A stretch of DNA of 19,804 nucleotides, taken from NCBI GenBank assembly GCA_045601525.1, contig JAZRZR010000002.1, positions 1 to 19,804 of the forward strand. Direction: 5' to 3'. Source of the DNA: SIG565 sp045601525 (lineage in GTDB: Bacteria; Bacillota; Clostridia; Oscillospirales; Acutalibacteraceae). The position numbers were made by a program, and so were the translations under genes. This document shows positions 7,070 to 14,684 of the stretch, piece after piece; the first letter of the stretch is position 1; each line of letters begins with the position of its first letter. Under the pieces are notes generated by a model. It had not been told where the DNA came from and did no database searches. It saw only the letters and a program-made list of their open reading frames with translations.

Positions 7070-8121
7070 GTATTAAAAAAATTATTTTAAGAACGCTTTT
7101 GTGCATTGGTACAGTTATAGCATTGCTTCTTGTAACCGCCTTTTCAGCAGGTCTTATTTTGGCCAACGGACCGAGCACAACAGTCAGGGACATGCTTGTG
7201 CTTTCGGCAAAACAAGCAAGCGCTACCAAATGGGTTCCGTCGCTTTTCTTAACCGATAAAACCATAAATGAAATTATGCAAAACAGTGAAAAGGTCAACA
7301 CCGATATTATTGATATTGGTGCTATTGAGACTACTCCTGATGAGTGGGAGTCAGCCGTTAACGGCGTTAAGCTTGAATTTATAAACAAGCCTAACTTTAA
7401 GGCCTATATGATTTTGGTTAAGGACCCATCTCGTATCAAGGTTGGCGTTTCATCAGACAATTTCTCAAGTGCTACTGTTGGCATCAACATCTTTGATGCC
7501 GTTAAAAAATATAACGCCTTTGCTGCTATAAACGGCGGTGAGTTTTCGGATATCGGCGGCCGAGGTACAGGTGCCGCCCCTATGGGACTTACCTATTCTT
7601 ACGGCAAAAACGTTTGGTCGGACGGCGGAAAACGCACCTTTATAGGCTTTGATAACAACAACACCCTCGTTTGCCGTGAAGGTCTTACAAAAAGTGAGGC
7701 TGAGGCCTTAGGTGTGCGCGACGGTGTTTCTTTCCAAACGGGAAATGTGCTTATTGAACAGGCAGGCGAACAGGTTAAGCTTCATTACAGCGATAAAAAC
7801 ACAGGCACCGCACAGCGCACCGCAATAGGCCAACGTGCTGACGGTACTGTTGTTATGCTTGTGACCGATGGCCGAACTGCCAGCAGTATAGGTGCCACTA
7901 AAAACGATGTTATTGATATTCTTGTGGAATACGGCTGTTGCCGCGCAGGTATGCTTGACGGCGGTAGCTCGGCAATGATGTTCTTCAAAGATTATGCCAA
8001 AACATATAATCTTGACACCTCTTCGCTTGACACATATCAGCAGCAAGGAATGGTTAACCATTACAAAGCCTTTACCCTACCCCGTACCTTGCCGACCTAT
8101 TTTATTGTTACGGAGGAATAA
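7066..8121 (+). CDS. Membrane-anchored phosphodiester glycosidase family protein (NAGPA/DUF2233)
   Basis: A 351-residue protein with one N-terminal helix (about 6-33) and an exported domain. Signatures of the NAGPA phosphodiester glycosidase family are AAINGGEF (153-160), RTAIGQ (251-256), TDGR (267-270) and LDGGSSAMMF (297-306). The eukaryotic founder removes GlcNAc from a phosphodiester; bacterial members occur in exopolysaccharide or teichoic-acid loci, generally without tested substrates. The start is TTG at 7066, overlapping the upstream TGA; TAAGAGGG at 7051-7058 fits as ribosome-binding site and no nearby ATG does better. Context, directly after a lipid-linked glycosyltransferase, suggests action on a glycosylated envelope polymer, but this is inference. 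Confidence 0.88.
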   Translation: MSIKKIILRTLLCIGTVIALLLVTAFSAGLILANGPSTTVRDMLVLSAKQASATKWVPSLFLTDKTINEIMQNSEKVNTDIIDIGAIETTPDEWESAVNGVKLEFINKPNFKAYMILVKDPSRIKVGVSSDNFSSATVGINIFDAVKKYNAFAAINGGEFSDIGGRGTGAAPMGLTYSYGKNVWSDGGKRTFIGFDNNNTLVCREGLTKSEAEALGVRDGVSFQTGNVLIEQAGEQVKLHYSDKNTGTAQRTAIGQRADGTVVMLVTDGRTASSIGATKNDVIDILVEYGCCRAGMLDGGSSAMMFFKDYAKTYNLDTSSLDTYQQQGMVNHYKAFTLPRTLPTYFIVTEE

Positions 8122-8123
8122 TT

Positions 8124-9176
8124 ATGAAACCAAAATCTTTGTTTTATAAAATTTACTTCGGCGCACTTATAGGTTTAGGTGCAATTTTAGGCACTGCTCT
8201 TATAATTCTTTTTTGTTGGTTATCCACCTTTGAAAAGGCTCAGCCACTAACGCAAGCCAACCAAATTGTTGAAAACTATTTAGATAAAGGCGACCTTTTC
8301 GCCTTTGGCGAGGAATATAATTCTTCTGTTTCTAAATATGAAACAAAGGAGGCTATAAACAACCGCTTTAATGAAATAAAAAATGGCTCCGATTTAGTTA
8401 TAACCTCATCGCCCAAAAAGGATAACGAACACCCCGTAGCATATAGCGTTAAGGTAAATGACCAGACTATTATGACTCTTTTCTTCAAACAATCTGACAA
8501 GGCTCGTTTCTTCGGCGTAAAACCTTATTATCTCGGCAAGTATCAACTTGAGGAAAGCCTTTTTGCTACCGTTGATATTTCCTTCCCCGAGGGTGCCACA
8601 CTTTCAATAAACGGTAAACAAATTGAAGTGGAAGACATTAAAACCCTCGCAGTTTCAGAAGAACTTGACGGCAAAAAAATTATTAACAAGCAAACCGTAA
8701 CCGTAGGCCCCTTGCTTTCAACCGATGTTAATATTACCGCAACCTTTAACGGTAATGCGTTAGAGGTTATACAAAACGGTAACAGTTACACCGTAAAACA
8801 GGATATTGATAATACCACTTTTGACAAAGTCAACGCCTTTTCGCTTGAGGGCAGCAAGGCTTATGCCAAGTATATGCAAAACCACAGTAATATCCAAACT
8901 GTGACACAGTATCTTGATACCTCAACCCTATTTTACAAGAAGTTAAAATCTATCGATGTTTCTTACGGCTGGGAAATGGCTTCCTACTCCTTTGAGGGTG
9001 AAAAGGTAACCGAAACGCATAAGTTTACCGACGATATTTACTGCTGCCGAGTAAAGTTTACACAGGTATTGCGCTATAAAACCCGTGAATACCGTGATAA
9101 CTTTGATAAATATGTTTATATCAAAAAATCAGGCAATTCTTACAAAATTATTGATATGCAAAGTATAGGTGAATAG
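8124..9176 (+). CDS. Unrecognised single-pass exported protein with a PEGA-like segment
   Basis: A 350-residue protein that I do not recognise. One membrane helix (about 8-33) is followed by an exported region with no cysteine-based lipobox. Residues 42-140 contain a start typical of NTF2-like folds (ANQIVENYLDKGDLFAFGEEY). Residues 147-167 (FATVDISFPEGATLSINGKQ) resemble the PEGA-type beta repeat. The C-terminal third (about 275-350) has alternating strands ending in YVYIKKSGNSYKIIDMQSIG, again like an NTF2-type domain. The overall layout recalls TcaA-like envelope proteins. The CGGAGG ribosome-binding site overlaps the end of the preceding gene. Operon context supports an envelope role. Confidence 0.75.
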   Translation: MKPKSLFYKIYFGALIGLGAILGTALIILFCWLSTFEKAQPLTQANQIVENYLDKGDLFAFGEEYNSSVSKYETKEAINNRFNEIKNGSDLVITSSPKKDNEHPVAYSVKVNDQTIMTLFFKQSDKARFFGVKPYYLGKYQLEESLFATVDISFPEGATLSINGKQIEVEDIKTLAVSEELDGKKIINKQTVTVGPLLSTDVNITATFNGNALEVIQNGNSYTVKQDIDNTTFDKVNAFSLEGSKAYAKYMQNHSNIQTVTQYLDTSTLFYKKLKSIDVSYGWEMASYSFEGEKVTETHKFTDDIYCCRVKFTQVLRYKTREYRDNFDKYVYIKKSGNSYKIIDMQSIGE

Positions 9177-9177
9177 T

Positions 9178-9726
9178 ATGATATTTAATTTATTTGAGCT
9201 TGGTATTTTAGATTGGATTCAAGAAAATTTACGCTGTGCAGTGCTTGACCAAATTATGCCCGTAATCACAAAGCTTGGCGATGGCGGTCTTTTTTGGATA
9301 GCCCTTGCAGTTGTTTTACTCATATTCAAAAAGACAAGAAAAGCAGGTCTTTCAATGGGAATCGCCTTACTAATAGGCTACATAGTTTGCAACTTGTTTC
9401 TTAAAAATGTTACGGCAAGAATTCGCCCTTACGACCTAAACCCCGAGGTTTCCCTTTTAATCGAAAAACTACATAGTTTTTCTTTTCCATCTGGTCACAC
9501 CATTTCCTCAATAGAGGCCTCTGTTGCTTTGCTTATAAGGAACAAGAAACTTGGTATCCCAGCAGTTATTCTTGCGGTGATAATCGCATTTTCAAGGCTT
9601 TATTTATATGTTCATTATCCTACCGATGTTCTTGTGAGCGTTTTGCTTGGTATCGGTATCGCATTTTTAGCTTCCTTTATTGTGGATAAGCTAACGCCCA
9701 CCCTTGAAAAACATAAAATATTCTAA
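9178..9726 (+). CDS. PAP2-family membrane phosphatase
   Basis: A 182-residue polytopic protein with the three PAP2 catalytic motifs: KNVTARIRP (about 78-86), SFPSGHT (about 104-110) and SRLYLYVHYPTD (about 141-152). Relatives include BcrC/UppP-like undecaprenyl-diphosphate phosphatases and PgpB-like lipid phosphatases acting on the outer face of the membrane. I chose the ATG at 9178, one base after the upstream stop, with AGGTGA at 9167-9172; a GTG at 9169 is possible but lacks a site of its own. It is last in the operon. Given an upstream polyprenyl-phosphate glycosyltransferase, recycling of the lipid carrier is a reasonable guess; substrate is not proven by sequence. Confidence 0.92.
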   Translation: MIFNLFELGILDWIQENLRCAVLDQIMPVITKLGDGGLFWIALAVVLLIFKKTRKAGLSMGIALLIGYIVCNLFLKNVTARIRPYDLNPEVSLLIEKLHSFSFPSGHTISSIEASVALLIRNKKLGIPAVILAVIIAFSRLYLYVHYPTDVLVSVLLGIGIAFLASFIVDKLTPTLEKHKIF

Positions 9727-9730
9727 AATT

Positions 9731-9760
9731 AAAAAGAGATGCCAAAAGGCATCTCTTTTT
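9731..9760. terminator. Bidirectional terminator shared by the PAP2 gene and rnpB
   Basis: A 13-bp perfect stem, AAAAAGAGATGCC with GGCATCTCTTTTT, around AAAA. The plus strand ends in six Ts, the minus strand in five Ts followed by AATTTT. It begins 4 bases after the PAP2 stop and lies 4 bases beyond the rnpB 3' end, so it can end both convergent transcripts. Confidence 0.9.
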
Positions 9761-9763
9761 TGA

Positions 9764-10089
9764 TTGAGTTAATCTATAAGCCGAGTTCTGTCGTGAACGA
9801 CTATCTATCTCGACTGCAAATCGCTTTGCAGCTCAAGCCACTTTTCAGGGCACACCGGACAAGTGTATAGCCCTACTTAGTGTTGCTCCGGGTAGGGTTT
9901 ACAGGCTTACTCGGTTACCCGAATAATCGGTGAGCTCTTACCTCGCCTTTCCACCCTTACCGTAAATACGGCGGTATATCTCTGTTGCACTTTCCCTAAG
10001 GTCACCCTCGGCAGCCGTTAGCTGTTATCCTGTCCTGTGGAGCTCGGACTTTCCTCAGGCATACGCCCGCAGCCGTTCAATTAACTCGA
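9764..10089 (-). ncRNA. rnpB: RNase P RNA (M1 RNA)
   Basis: On the minus strand this 326-base region carries the RNase P core. The near-universal GAGGAAAGTCCGAGCTCC lies at 10056-10039 and the 3' partner ACAGAACTCGGCTTATAG at 9791-9774; together these form helix P4 and its surroundings. The ends pair as P1 (GAGTTAAT at the 5' end with ATTAACTC at the 3' end). A GGTGACCTTAGGGAAAGTGC-type segment lies in between. It is the catalytic RNA that matures tRNA 5' ends. The size fits a bacterial A-type molecule, though class assignment needs folding. It has its own promoter and a shared terminator. Confidence 0.96.
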
Positions 10090-10092
10090 TTT

Positions 10093-10121
10093 ATTTTATC
10101 ATATATTTTTTACTGTGTCAA
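10093..10121 (-). promoter_or_regulatory. Promoter of rnpB
   Basis: Minus strand: a perfect TTGACA (10121-10116), a 17-base spacer and TAAAAT (10098-10093). The predicted start falls within a few bases of the P1 helix 5' end at about 10089-10087, so the RNA needs little or no 5' trimming. Confidence 0.85.
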
Positions 10122-10162
10122 AGACAAATTTAGGTGAATATTATAAATACGGAGGTATTTAT

Positions 10163-11233
10163 ATGAGTTTACCTGAATTTTTTTTAGCAACAAACAGTGC
10201 TAACGGTTTTGTTTCGGAGTTTGGCAATAATTACGATGCCGAAAAAGGATGGCTTGCATACATAATAAAGGGCGGCGCCGGTACAGGCAAATCGTCACTT
10301 ATGCGAAGTATTGCAAAACGGGTTTCCAACAAAAAAATAAACACCTTTTATTGCCCTTGCAGCAGTGACCCCGATTCCCTTGACGGCGTGATTTTTCCTG
10401 ATAAAAAGGTCATCGTTTTAGATGGTACCCTGCCTCACCCTGTGGAGCCAAAATATCCCGCTATTTGTGAGCAAATCGTAAATACAGGCGCATTTTGGGA
10501 TGAAGAAAAACTTAAATGCAAGGAACAAGAAATACTTAATCTTTACAAATTGAATTCTTTAGCGCATAAAAAGGCATCGGGTTACATTAAAGCGGCAGGG
10601 CAGCTACTTAGAACAAACTTTTCATATGCGCTTTCGGCCACCGATATTGAAAAAGCATCTCTCTATGCCGCCGATATAGCCGATAAACATATTAAAGGTA
10701 TGGGAAAAGGCCAAAAGGAATGGGTCCGTTTTTTAAGCGGTGTTACGCCAAAAGGCTTTATCTTTTTCGGGGATACAATCAATCATTTATCCGATAAACA
10801 AATCGTGATTTGCGATCAATACGGCGCTGTTTCCTCAATATTTATGACAATTATACGGGATATTGCTTTGTATCATAATTACGAAATTATCACAGTTAAA
10901 AACCCCATTTTGCCAAACGAAATTATAGACCACATAATTATACCCGAATTAAAACTTGCTTTTTGCAGTGAAAGGCGTGGAGTTTTAATAAACAGTGATG
11001 AGCGTAGGATACACGCACGGCGCTTTACCGATATTTCTGCTCTTCACAAAAATAAAGAAAAAATAACCTTTAACCGCCGTATCTGTAAAGAACTGCTTGA
11101 GGGTGCCGTTAATTCCCTTAAAGAAGCCAAGCTCTTACACGATATAATCGAAAAATACTATATTGATATTATGGATTTTTCTCACTTTGAGGATATTTCC
11201 TCTAAAATAGCCGAAAAAATCATTTCAAGGTAA
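10163..11233 (+). CDS. P-loop ATPase of the PRK06851 type, function unknown
   Basis: A 356-residue soluble protein. Walker A GGAGTGKSS (37-45) is followed by FYCPCSSDPDSLDGVIFP and VLDGTLPHPVEPKYP, the pattern I associate with the PRK06851 family of uncharacterised clostridial/bacillar ATPases. In many relatives the second half repeats the P-loop fold. Here the corresponding segment (about 221-243, QIVICDQYGAVSSIFMTIIR) has no GKS/T, so only the first site looks able to bind nucleotide. The ATG at 10163 is chosen because GGAGG lies 7-11 bases upstream; an upstream in-frame GTG at 10115 would run through the rnpB promoter. No strong promoter of its own is visible. It converges on yfbR across a bidirectional terminator. 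Confidence 0.8.
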   Translation: MSLPEFFLATNSANGFVSEFGNNYDAEKGWLAYIIKGGAGTGKSSLMRSIAKRVSNKKINTFYCPCSSDPDSLDGVIFPDKKVIVLDGTLPHPVEPKYPAICEQIVNTGAFWDEEKLKCKEQEILNLYKLNSLAHKKASGYIKAAGQLLRTNFSYALSATDIEKASLYAADIADKHIKGMGKGQKEWVRFLSGVTPKGFIFFGDTINHLSDKQIVICDQYGAVSSIFMTIIRDIALYHNYEIITVKNPILPNEIIDHIIIPELKLAFCSERRGVLINSDERRIHARRFTDISALHKNKEKITFNRRICKELLEGAVNSLKEAKLLHDIIEKYYIDIMDFSHFEDISSKIAEKIISR

Positions 11234-11235
11234 AA

Positions 11236-11261
11236 AGAAGCCCGACAACAGTCGGGCTTCT
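11236..11261. terminator. Bidirectional terminator between the ATPase gene and yfbR
   Basis: An 11-bp perfect stem, AGAAGCCCGAC with GTCGGGCTTCT, around AACA. The minus-strand side continues into TTTTTA, the plus-strand side into CTTTATCTTT. It sits in the 30-base gap between two convergent stop codons. Confidence 0.88.
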
Positions 11262-11263
11262 CT

Positions 11264-11836
11264 TTATCTTTGTTCATCAAGTGAAAGGCTATATGAAGGA
11301 ATAAAATCTTCCATAAACAAATCAACCTCGGGCATATTAAGTTTTTTAATTGCCGCCTCGTTGCTTTTAAGGGCATTTTTGAATTCGCTGTTGCCCATTT
11401 TTATCTCCTCAAGACATTTTATATACGCCGAAATTTTATCCGCCGCCTTAACAAACTTTTCGGTTTGGGCATCCATATTATAAACGGCCTCGATATCATT
11501 TTTCATATAATCGGGCAACAAAGCAATAAGTTGTTCTTGAGCCTTTTTTTCTATATCTTTATAAACCTCTTTGATTTGGGTGTTGTAATACTTTATCGGT
11601 GTTGGTAAATCGCCCGTTATAATTTCGGTAGTATCATGGAAAATAGCCGCTAATGCCACCTTTTCAGCGTTTACGTTTTGGCCAAACTTATTGTTGGAAA
11701 TTGTTGCCAAGGCGTGCGCAATAATTGCGGTTTCTAAGCTATGCTCGCTTAAATTTTCCTCCCTCGTATTGCGCATAAGACCCCATCGGTTAATATATTT
11801 CATCCTTGACAGCATTGCGTAAAAATGATTGCCCAT
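11264..11836 (-). CDS. yfbR: 5'-deoxynucleotidase, HD domain (YfbR family)
   Basis: A 190-residue HD-domain protein that aligns by eye along its full length with E. coli YfbR, which removes phosphate from deoxyribonucleoside 5'-monophosphates. HFYAMLSRMKYINRW (4-18), MRNTREENLSEHSLE (21-35), FHDTTEIITGDLPTPIKYYN (66-85) and AADKISAY (131-138) are all present. The likely metal ligands are H32, H67/D68 and D133. AGAGGTAAGGG precedes the ATG on the minus strand. It is a single-gene unit with a promoter overlapping that of the divergent yfhO gene. Confidence 0.92.
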   Translation of the reverse strand: MGNHFYAMLSRMKYINRWGLMRNTREENLSEHSLETAIIAHALATISNNKFGQNVNAEKVALAAIFHDTTEIITGDLPTPIKYYNTQIKEVYKDIEKKAQEQLIALLPDYMKNDIEAVYNMDAQTEKFVKAADKISAYIKCLEEIKMGNSEFKNALKSNEAAIKKLNMPEVDLFMEDFIPSYSLSLDEQR

Positions 11837-11874
11837 TTCCCTTACCTCTTGTATCTTTGTTTTATCCTTTTCTA

Positions 11875-11903
11875 TTGAATATTATATCATAATTTGTTAT
11901 AAT
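11875..11903 (+). promoter_or_regulatory. Promoter of the yfhO-family gene
   Basis: TTGAAT (11875-11880), a 17-base spacer, TATAAT (11898-11903). The predicted start is near 11910, about 27 bases before the ATG. It occupies nearly the same bases as the opposite-strand yfbR promoter. Confidence 0.8.
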
Positions 11904-11908
11904 AGCAA
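11881..11908 (-). promoter_or_regulatory. Promoter of yfbR, overlapping the divergent promoter
   Basis: Minus strand: TTGCTA (11908-11903), a 16-base spacer, TATAAT (11886-11881). The start would be near 11874, about 38 bases before the yfbR ATG. Its -10 box abuts the -35 box of the plus-strand promoter and its -35 box overlaps the other's -10 by one base. Confidence 0.7.
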
Positions 11909-11936
11909 TATAGAAAAATTTTGGGAGAATAAAAAT

Positions 11937-14549
11937 ATGGGATTTTCTTACAACAAGGCTATGTCGTTAAAGCCCTCGCGTGAGCTTAAATTCAGCACAT
12001 TTTTTATTGCGCTGATTACTGCCGCCGCCGTTTTCGTTCCCTTTATTATTGCCGATGGCGGTTATTTTCTCTTTTATGGGGACTTTAATGTGCAACAAAT
12101 ACCCTTTTATCAAATGTGCCACGCCGCAGTGCGTGAAGGCAATTTCGGTTGGAACTTTTTAACCGATTTAGGCGCCGATTTTTTGGGCTCGTATGCCTTT
12201 TATTTGCTCGGTAGTCCTTTCTTTTGGTTAACTATTCCGTTCCCTAACTGGCTTGTTCCCTATCTTATGGGCCCCTTGCTTATTTTGAAGTTTGCCTGTG
12301 CCGCACTCACCGCATATCTTTACATACGCCGTTTCACCCGCACACCCGAAGCGGCAAGGCTCGGCGGTATTCTCTATGCATTTTGCGGCTTTTCAATCTA
12401 TAACACATTTTTCAACCACTTTCACGAATCGATTGTCGTATTCCCCCTCTTGCTTTTATCATTAGAGCTTTTGCTTACTGAAAATCGTCGTGGTCTCTTC
12501 GCTTTTTGCGTATTCTTAAGTTGTACAGTCAACTATTATTTCTTCTTTGGTATGGTTATTTTCGTGCTTATTTATCTAATAATTCGTGTTGTTAGCAAAG
12601 CCGTAAAACTTACCTTTGGTAGATTTTTAATTTTATTTATAGAGGCGGTTATAGGCCTTTTAATGTCGGCGATACTGCTTTTACCCGCAATTTATTCTAC
12701 CCTTTCACTTGATAGAATTAACGAAATTCTTACAGGTTGGAATGCCATTATGTATGGCAAGGAACAAATTTACCTAAATATTATCGAATGTTTCTTCTTC
12801 CCGCCCGATATTCCTGCTCGCCCCGTTTTCTTCCCTGATGCCAATGTGAAATGGTCTTCTCTCGGCGCTTGGTTGCCGTTGTTTAGTATGGTTGGCGTAT
12901 TTGCATACTGCCAAAAGAATAAAGGGAATTGGCTAAAGCGTATTATTTGTACAAGTTTTGTATTTGCCCTTTTCCCAATTCTTAACAGTCTTTTCTCGGC
13001 CCTTAACCACGCCTACTATGCCCGTTGGTTCTATATGCCCGTTCTTATGTGCGTGCTTGCCACAGTTATGGTGCTTGAGGACCGTGAAGCCGCCGCCGAG
13101 CGCAAATCGGCTCTCAAATGGGTTGCCTTTATTACCGCCGCATTCGGTCTTGTGATAGGTCTTTTCCCCACCAAAGACAAAGACGGCGCCTTAACCTTCG
13201 GTCTCTTTACCGAAAACACAAACCCCACCTACATTTTGCGTTTTTGTATAACTGTTGCCATTGCTGTAATTTCACTTGTAATTTTGGCAATACTGCTTAA
13301 GTCCTTTAAGAAATACGGTGTGGCATTCTTTAACACCGCACTTTCGCTTGTTTGTATTATCTCGGTTATTTACGGCTCTGTGTTTATCGGCACAGGTAAA
13401 CAGCACTCCTTCGATGAGGACGAGGTTATAATCCCCTCTATTCTTGAAGCCGATGTGCAGTTAGAAGGCGAGCCCGATACATTTAGGATAGACACCTATT
13501 CTTGCTGTGACAATACGGGTGTCTCGCTCGGCTATTCTTCAATAAATGCATTTCATTCTATCGTTCCGCAATCTATAATTGATTTTTATCGCTTTGTGGG
13601 CGAGGAGCGTAATGTGGCAAGCCGACCCAAAGTAGAAAATTATGCTATTAGAAATTTGTTATCGGTTAAATATGTGCTTAACCTTATAAATCAGGAAAGC
13701 TTCGTTGAGAACGAGGAAGCCCTTATGCCCGGTTACAAATATGTGGACCACCAAGACGGCTACAACATCTATGAAAATGAAAACTTTATTCCTTATGGCT
13801 TTAGCTACGATAATTATATTTCGTATAATGACTGTACGGAGTATGCTGAAAATCTTCGTGCCGCTATTATGCTTAAAGCCATTGTGCTTGATGATGAGCA
13901 AATTGCAAAGTACGGCACACTGATGGAGCCGATTGACAAGGAACAGCTTATCTATGGTGACTTCAAAGAGGAACTACACGATGATGCTATTCTTTTAAGC
14001 GTAACCTCAGCCACCGAATTTGAGCAAACCAAAAACGGCTTTGCCGCAACGGTTGAGCGTGATAAAGCCAATCTTGTTTTCTTCTCAATTCCTTATGAAA
14101 AAGGTTGGTCGGCAACGGTTAACGGCAAGCCCGTAGAGATAGAAAAGGTTAATGTCGGCTTTATGGCAGTTAAAGTTGAAGCGGGTATCAGCAACATAGA
14201 ATTCACCTATAAAAACCCTGTGATTGCCCTTGCAATTCAGATAAGCGTAGCCGCAACCGCTCTCTTCCTTATATATATGCTTATTTGTCTTTGCACAAGA
14301 AAGGCACGCAAGGAAAAGGTAACTGTCTATCCCGAGGGTGATGCTCTTATCGAAAAGTGGTATTCCTATGATATTGCCGATTCGCTTGAAGAGGAACAAC
14401 TCGATAAAAAATACGAGTTTTCACTTGATAAAATTGCCGAAGAGCTAAACCACGAATATCCCGTTGCGCCCTCGCACAATGAGTTTTTGGGTGGTTTTAA
14501 GGTTAATACACTCGACAAAAATGACGAAAACCCTATTGACAAAGATTGA
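11937..14549 (+). CDS. YfhO-family membrane glycosyltransferase-like protein
   Basis: An 870-residue polytopic protein with roughly a dozen hydrophobic helices in the first 500 residues, a soluble exported domain, one late helix (about 762-785) and an 84-residue acidic cytoplasmic tail. GDFNVQQIPF (48-57) in the first outer loop is the place of the acidic catalytic motif of GT-C enzymes. The exported domain ends in ATVNGKPVEIEKVNVGFMAV and a closing beta stretch typical of YfhO proteins. B. subtilis YfhO transfers a sugar from undecaprenyl phosphate to lipoteichoic acid together with CsbB and GtcA. The GT2-GtrA fusion at 5984 could supply that donor. The ATG at 11937 follows GGGAGAAT; the open frame upstream crosses the promoter. 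Its stop lies within the next promoter. Confidence 0.88.
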   Translation: MGFSYNKAMSLKPSRELKFSTFFIALITAAAVFVPFIIADGGYFLFYGDFNVQQIPFYQMCHAAVREGNFGWNFLTDLGADFLGSYAFYLLGSPFFWLTIPFPNWLVPYLMGPLLILKFACAALTAYLYIRRFTRTPEAARLGGILYAFCGFSIYNTFFNHFHESIVVFPLLLLSLELLLTENRRGLFAFCVFLSCTVNYYFFFGMVIFVLIYLIIRVVSKAVKLTFGRFLILFIEAVIGLLMSAILLLPAIYSTLSLDRINEILTGWNAIMYGKEQIYLNIIECFFFPPDIPARPVFFPDANVKWSSLGAWLPLFSMVGVFAYCQKNKGNWLKRIICTSFVFALFPILNSLFSALNHAYYARWFYMPVLMCVLATVMVLEDREAAAERKSALKWVAFITAAFGLVIGLFPTKDKDGALTFGLFTENTNPTYILRFCITVAIAVISLVILAILLKSFKKYGVAFFNTALSLVCIISVIYGSVFIGTGKQHSFDEDEVIIPSILEADVQLEGEPDTFRIDTYSCCDNTGVSLGYSSINAFHSIVPQSIIDFYRFVGEERNVASRPKVENYAIRNLLSVKYVLNLINQESFVENEEALMPGYKYVDHQDGYNIYENENFIPYGFSYDNYISYNDCTEYAENLRAAIMLKAIVLDDEQIAKYGTLMEPIDKEQLIYGDFKEELHDDAILLSVTSATEFEQTKNGFAATVERDKANLVFFSIPYEKGWSATVNGKPVEIEKVNVGFMAVKVEAGISNIEFTYKNPVIALAIQISVAATALFLIYMLICLCTRKARKEKVTVYPEGDALIEKWYSYDIADSLEEEQLDKKYEFSLDKIAEELNHEYPVAPSHNEFLGGFKVNTLDKNDENPIDKD

Positions 14550-14574
14550 CAAATAAAAATTATTGTGTTATAAT
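14546..14574 (+). promoter_or_regulatory. Consensus promoter of the TPP riboswitch-thiT unit
   Basis: TTGACA (14546-14551), a 17-base spacer, TATAAT (14569-14574): both boxes match consensus perfectly. The TGA stop of the yfhO gene (14547-14549) lies inside the -35 box. Confidence 0.9.
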
Positions 14575-14590
14575 GGCCTTGCAAATTGAA

Positions 14591-14671
14591 AAGGGGAGCT
14601 TGTAAACAGGCTGAGAGGAAGGTGCGACCTTCGACCCATAACCTGATGCGGATAATGCCGACGTAGGAGAA
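14591..14671 (+). promoter_or_regulatory. TPP (thi-box) riboswitch aptamer
   Basis: The conserved TPP aptamer segments occur in order: GGGGAGC (14593-14599), CAGGCTGAGAGG (14607-14618), GACCC (14633-14637), ACCTGATGCGGATAATGCC (14641-14659) and GTAGGAGA (14663-14670). Thiamine pyrophosphate binds between the pyrimidine-sensing and diphosphate-sensing arms. It is followed at once by a terminator and then thiT, so control is by transcription ending when TPP is plentiful. Confidence 0.97.
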
Positions 14672-14684
14672 TAAATAGAGCTCT

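Noticed and set aside
10116..10144. Plus-strand promoter for the ATPase gene (TGTCAA-17-TATTAT)
   Set aside because: The -35 hexamer matches consensus at only two positions and is simply the complement of the rnpB -35 box; support is too weak to list.
10115..10162. GTG start for the PRK06851-type ATPase
   Set aside because: It lies in the rnpB promoter and has no ribosome-binding site; the ATG at 10163 has GGAGG at the right distance.
11829..11936. N-terminal extension of the YfhO protein upstream of 11937
   Set aside because: The extension would start inside yfbR and cross the promoter; the ATG at 11937 has a suitable GGGAG site and begins like family members.
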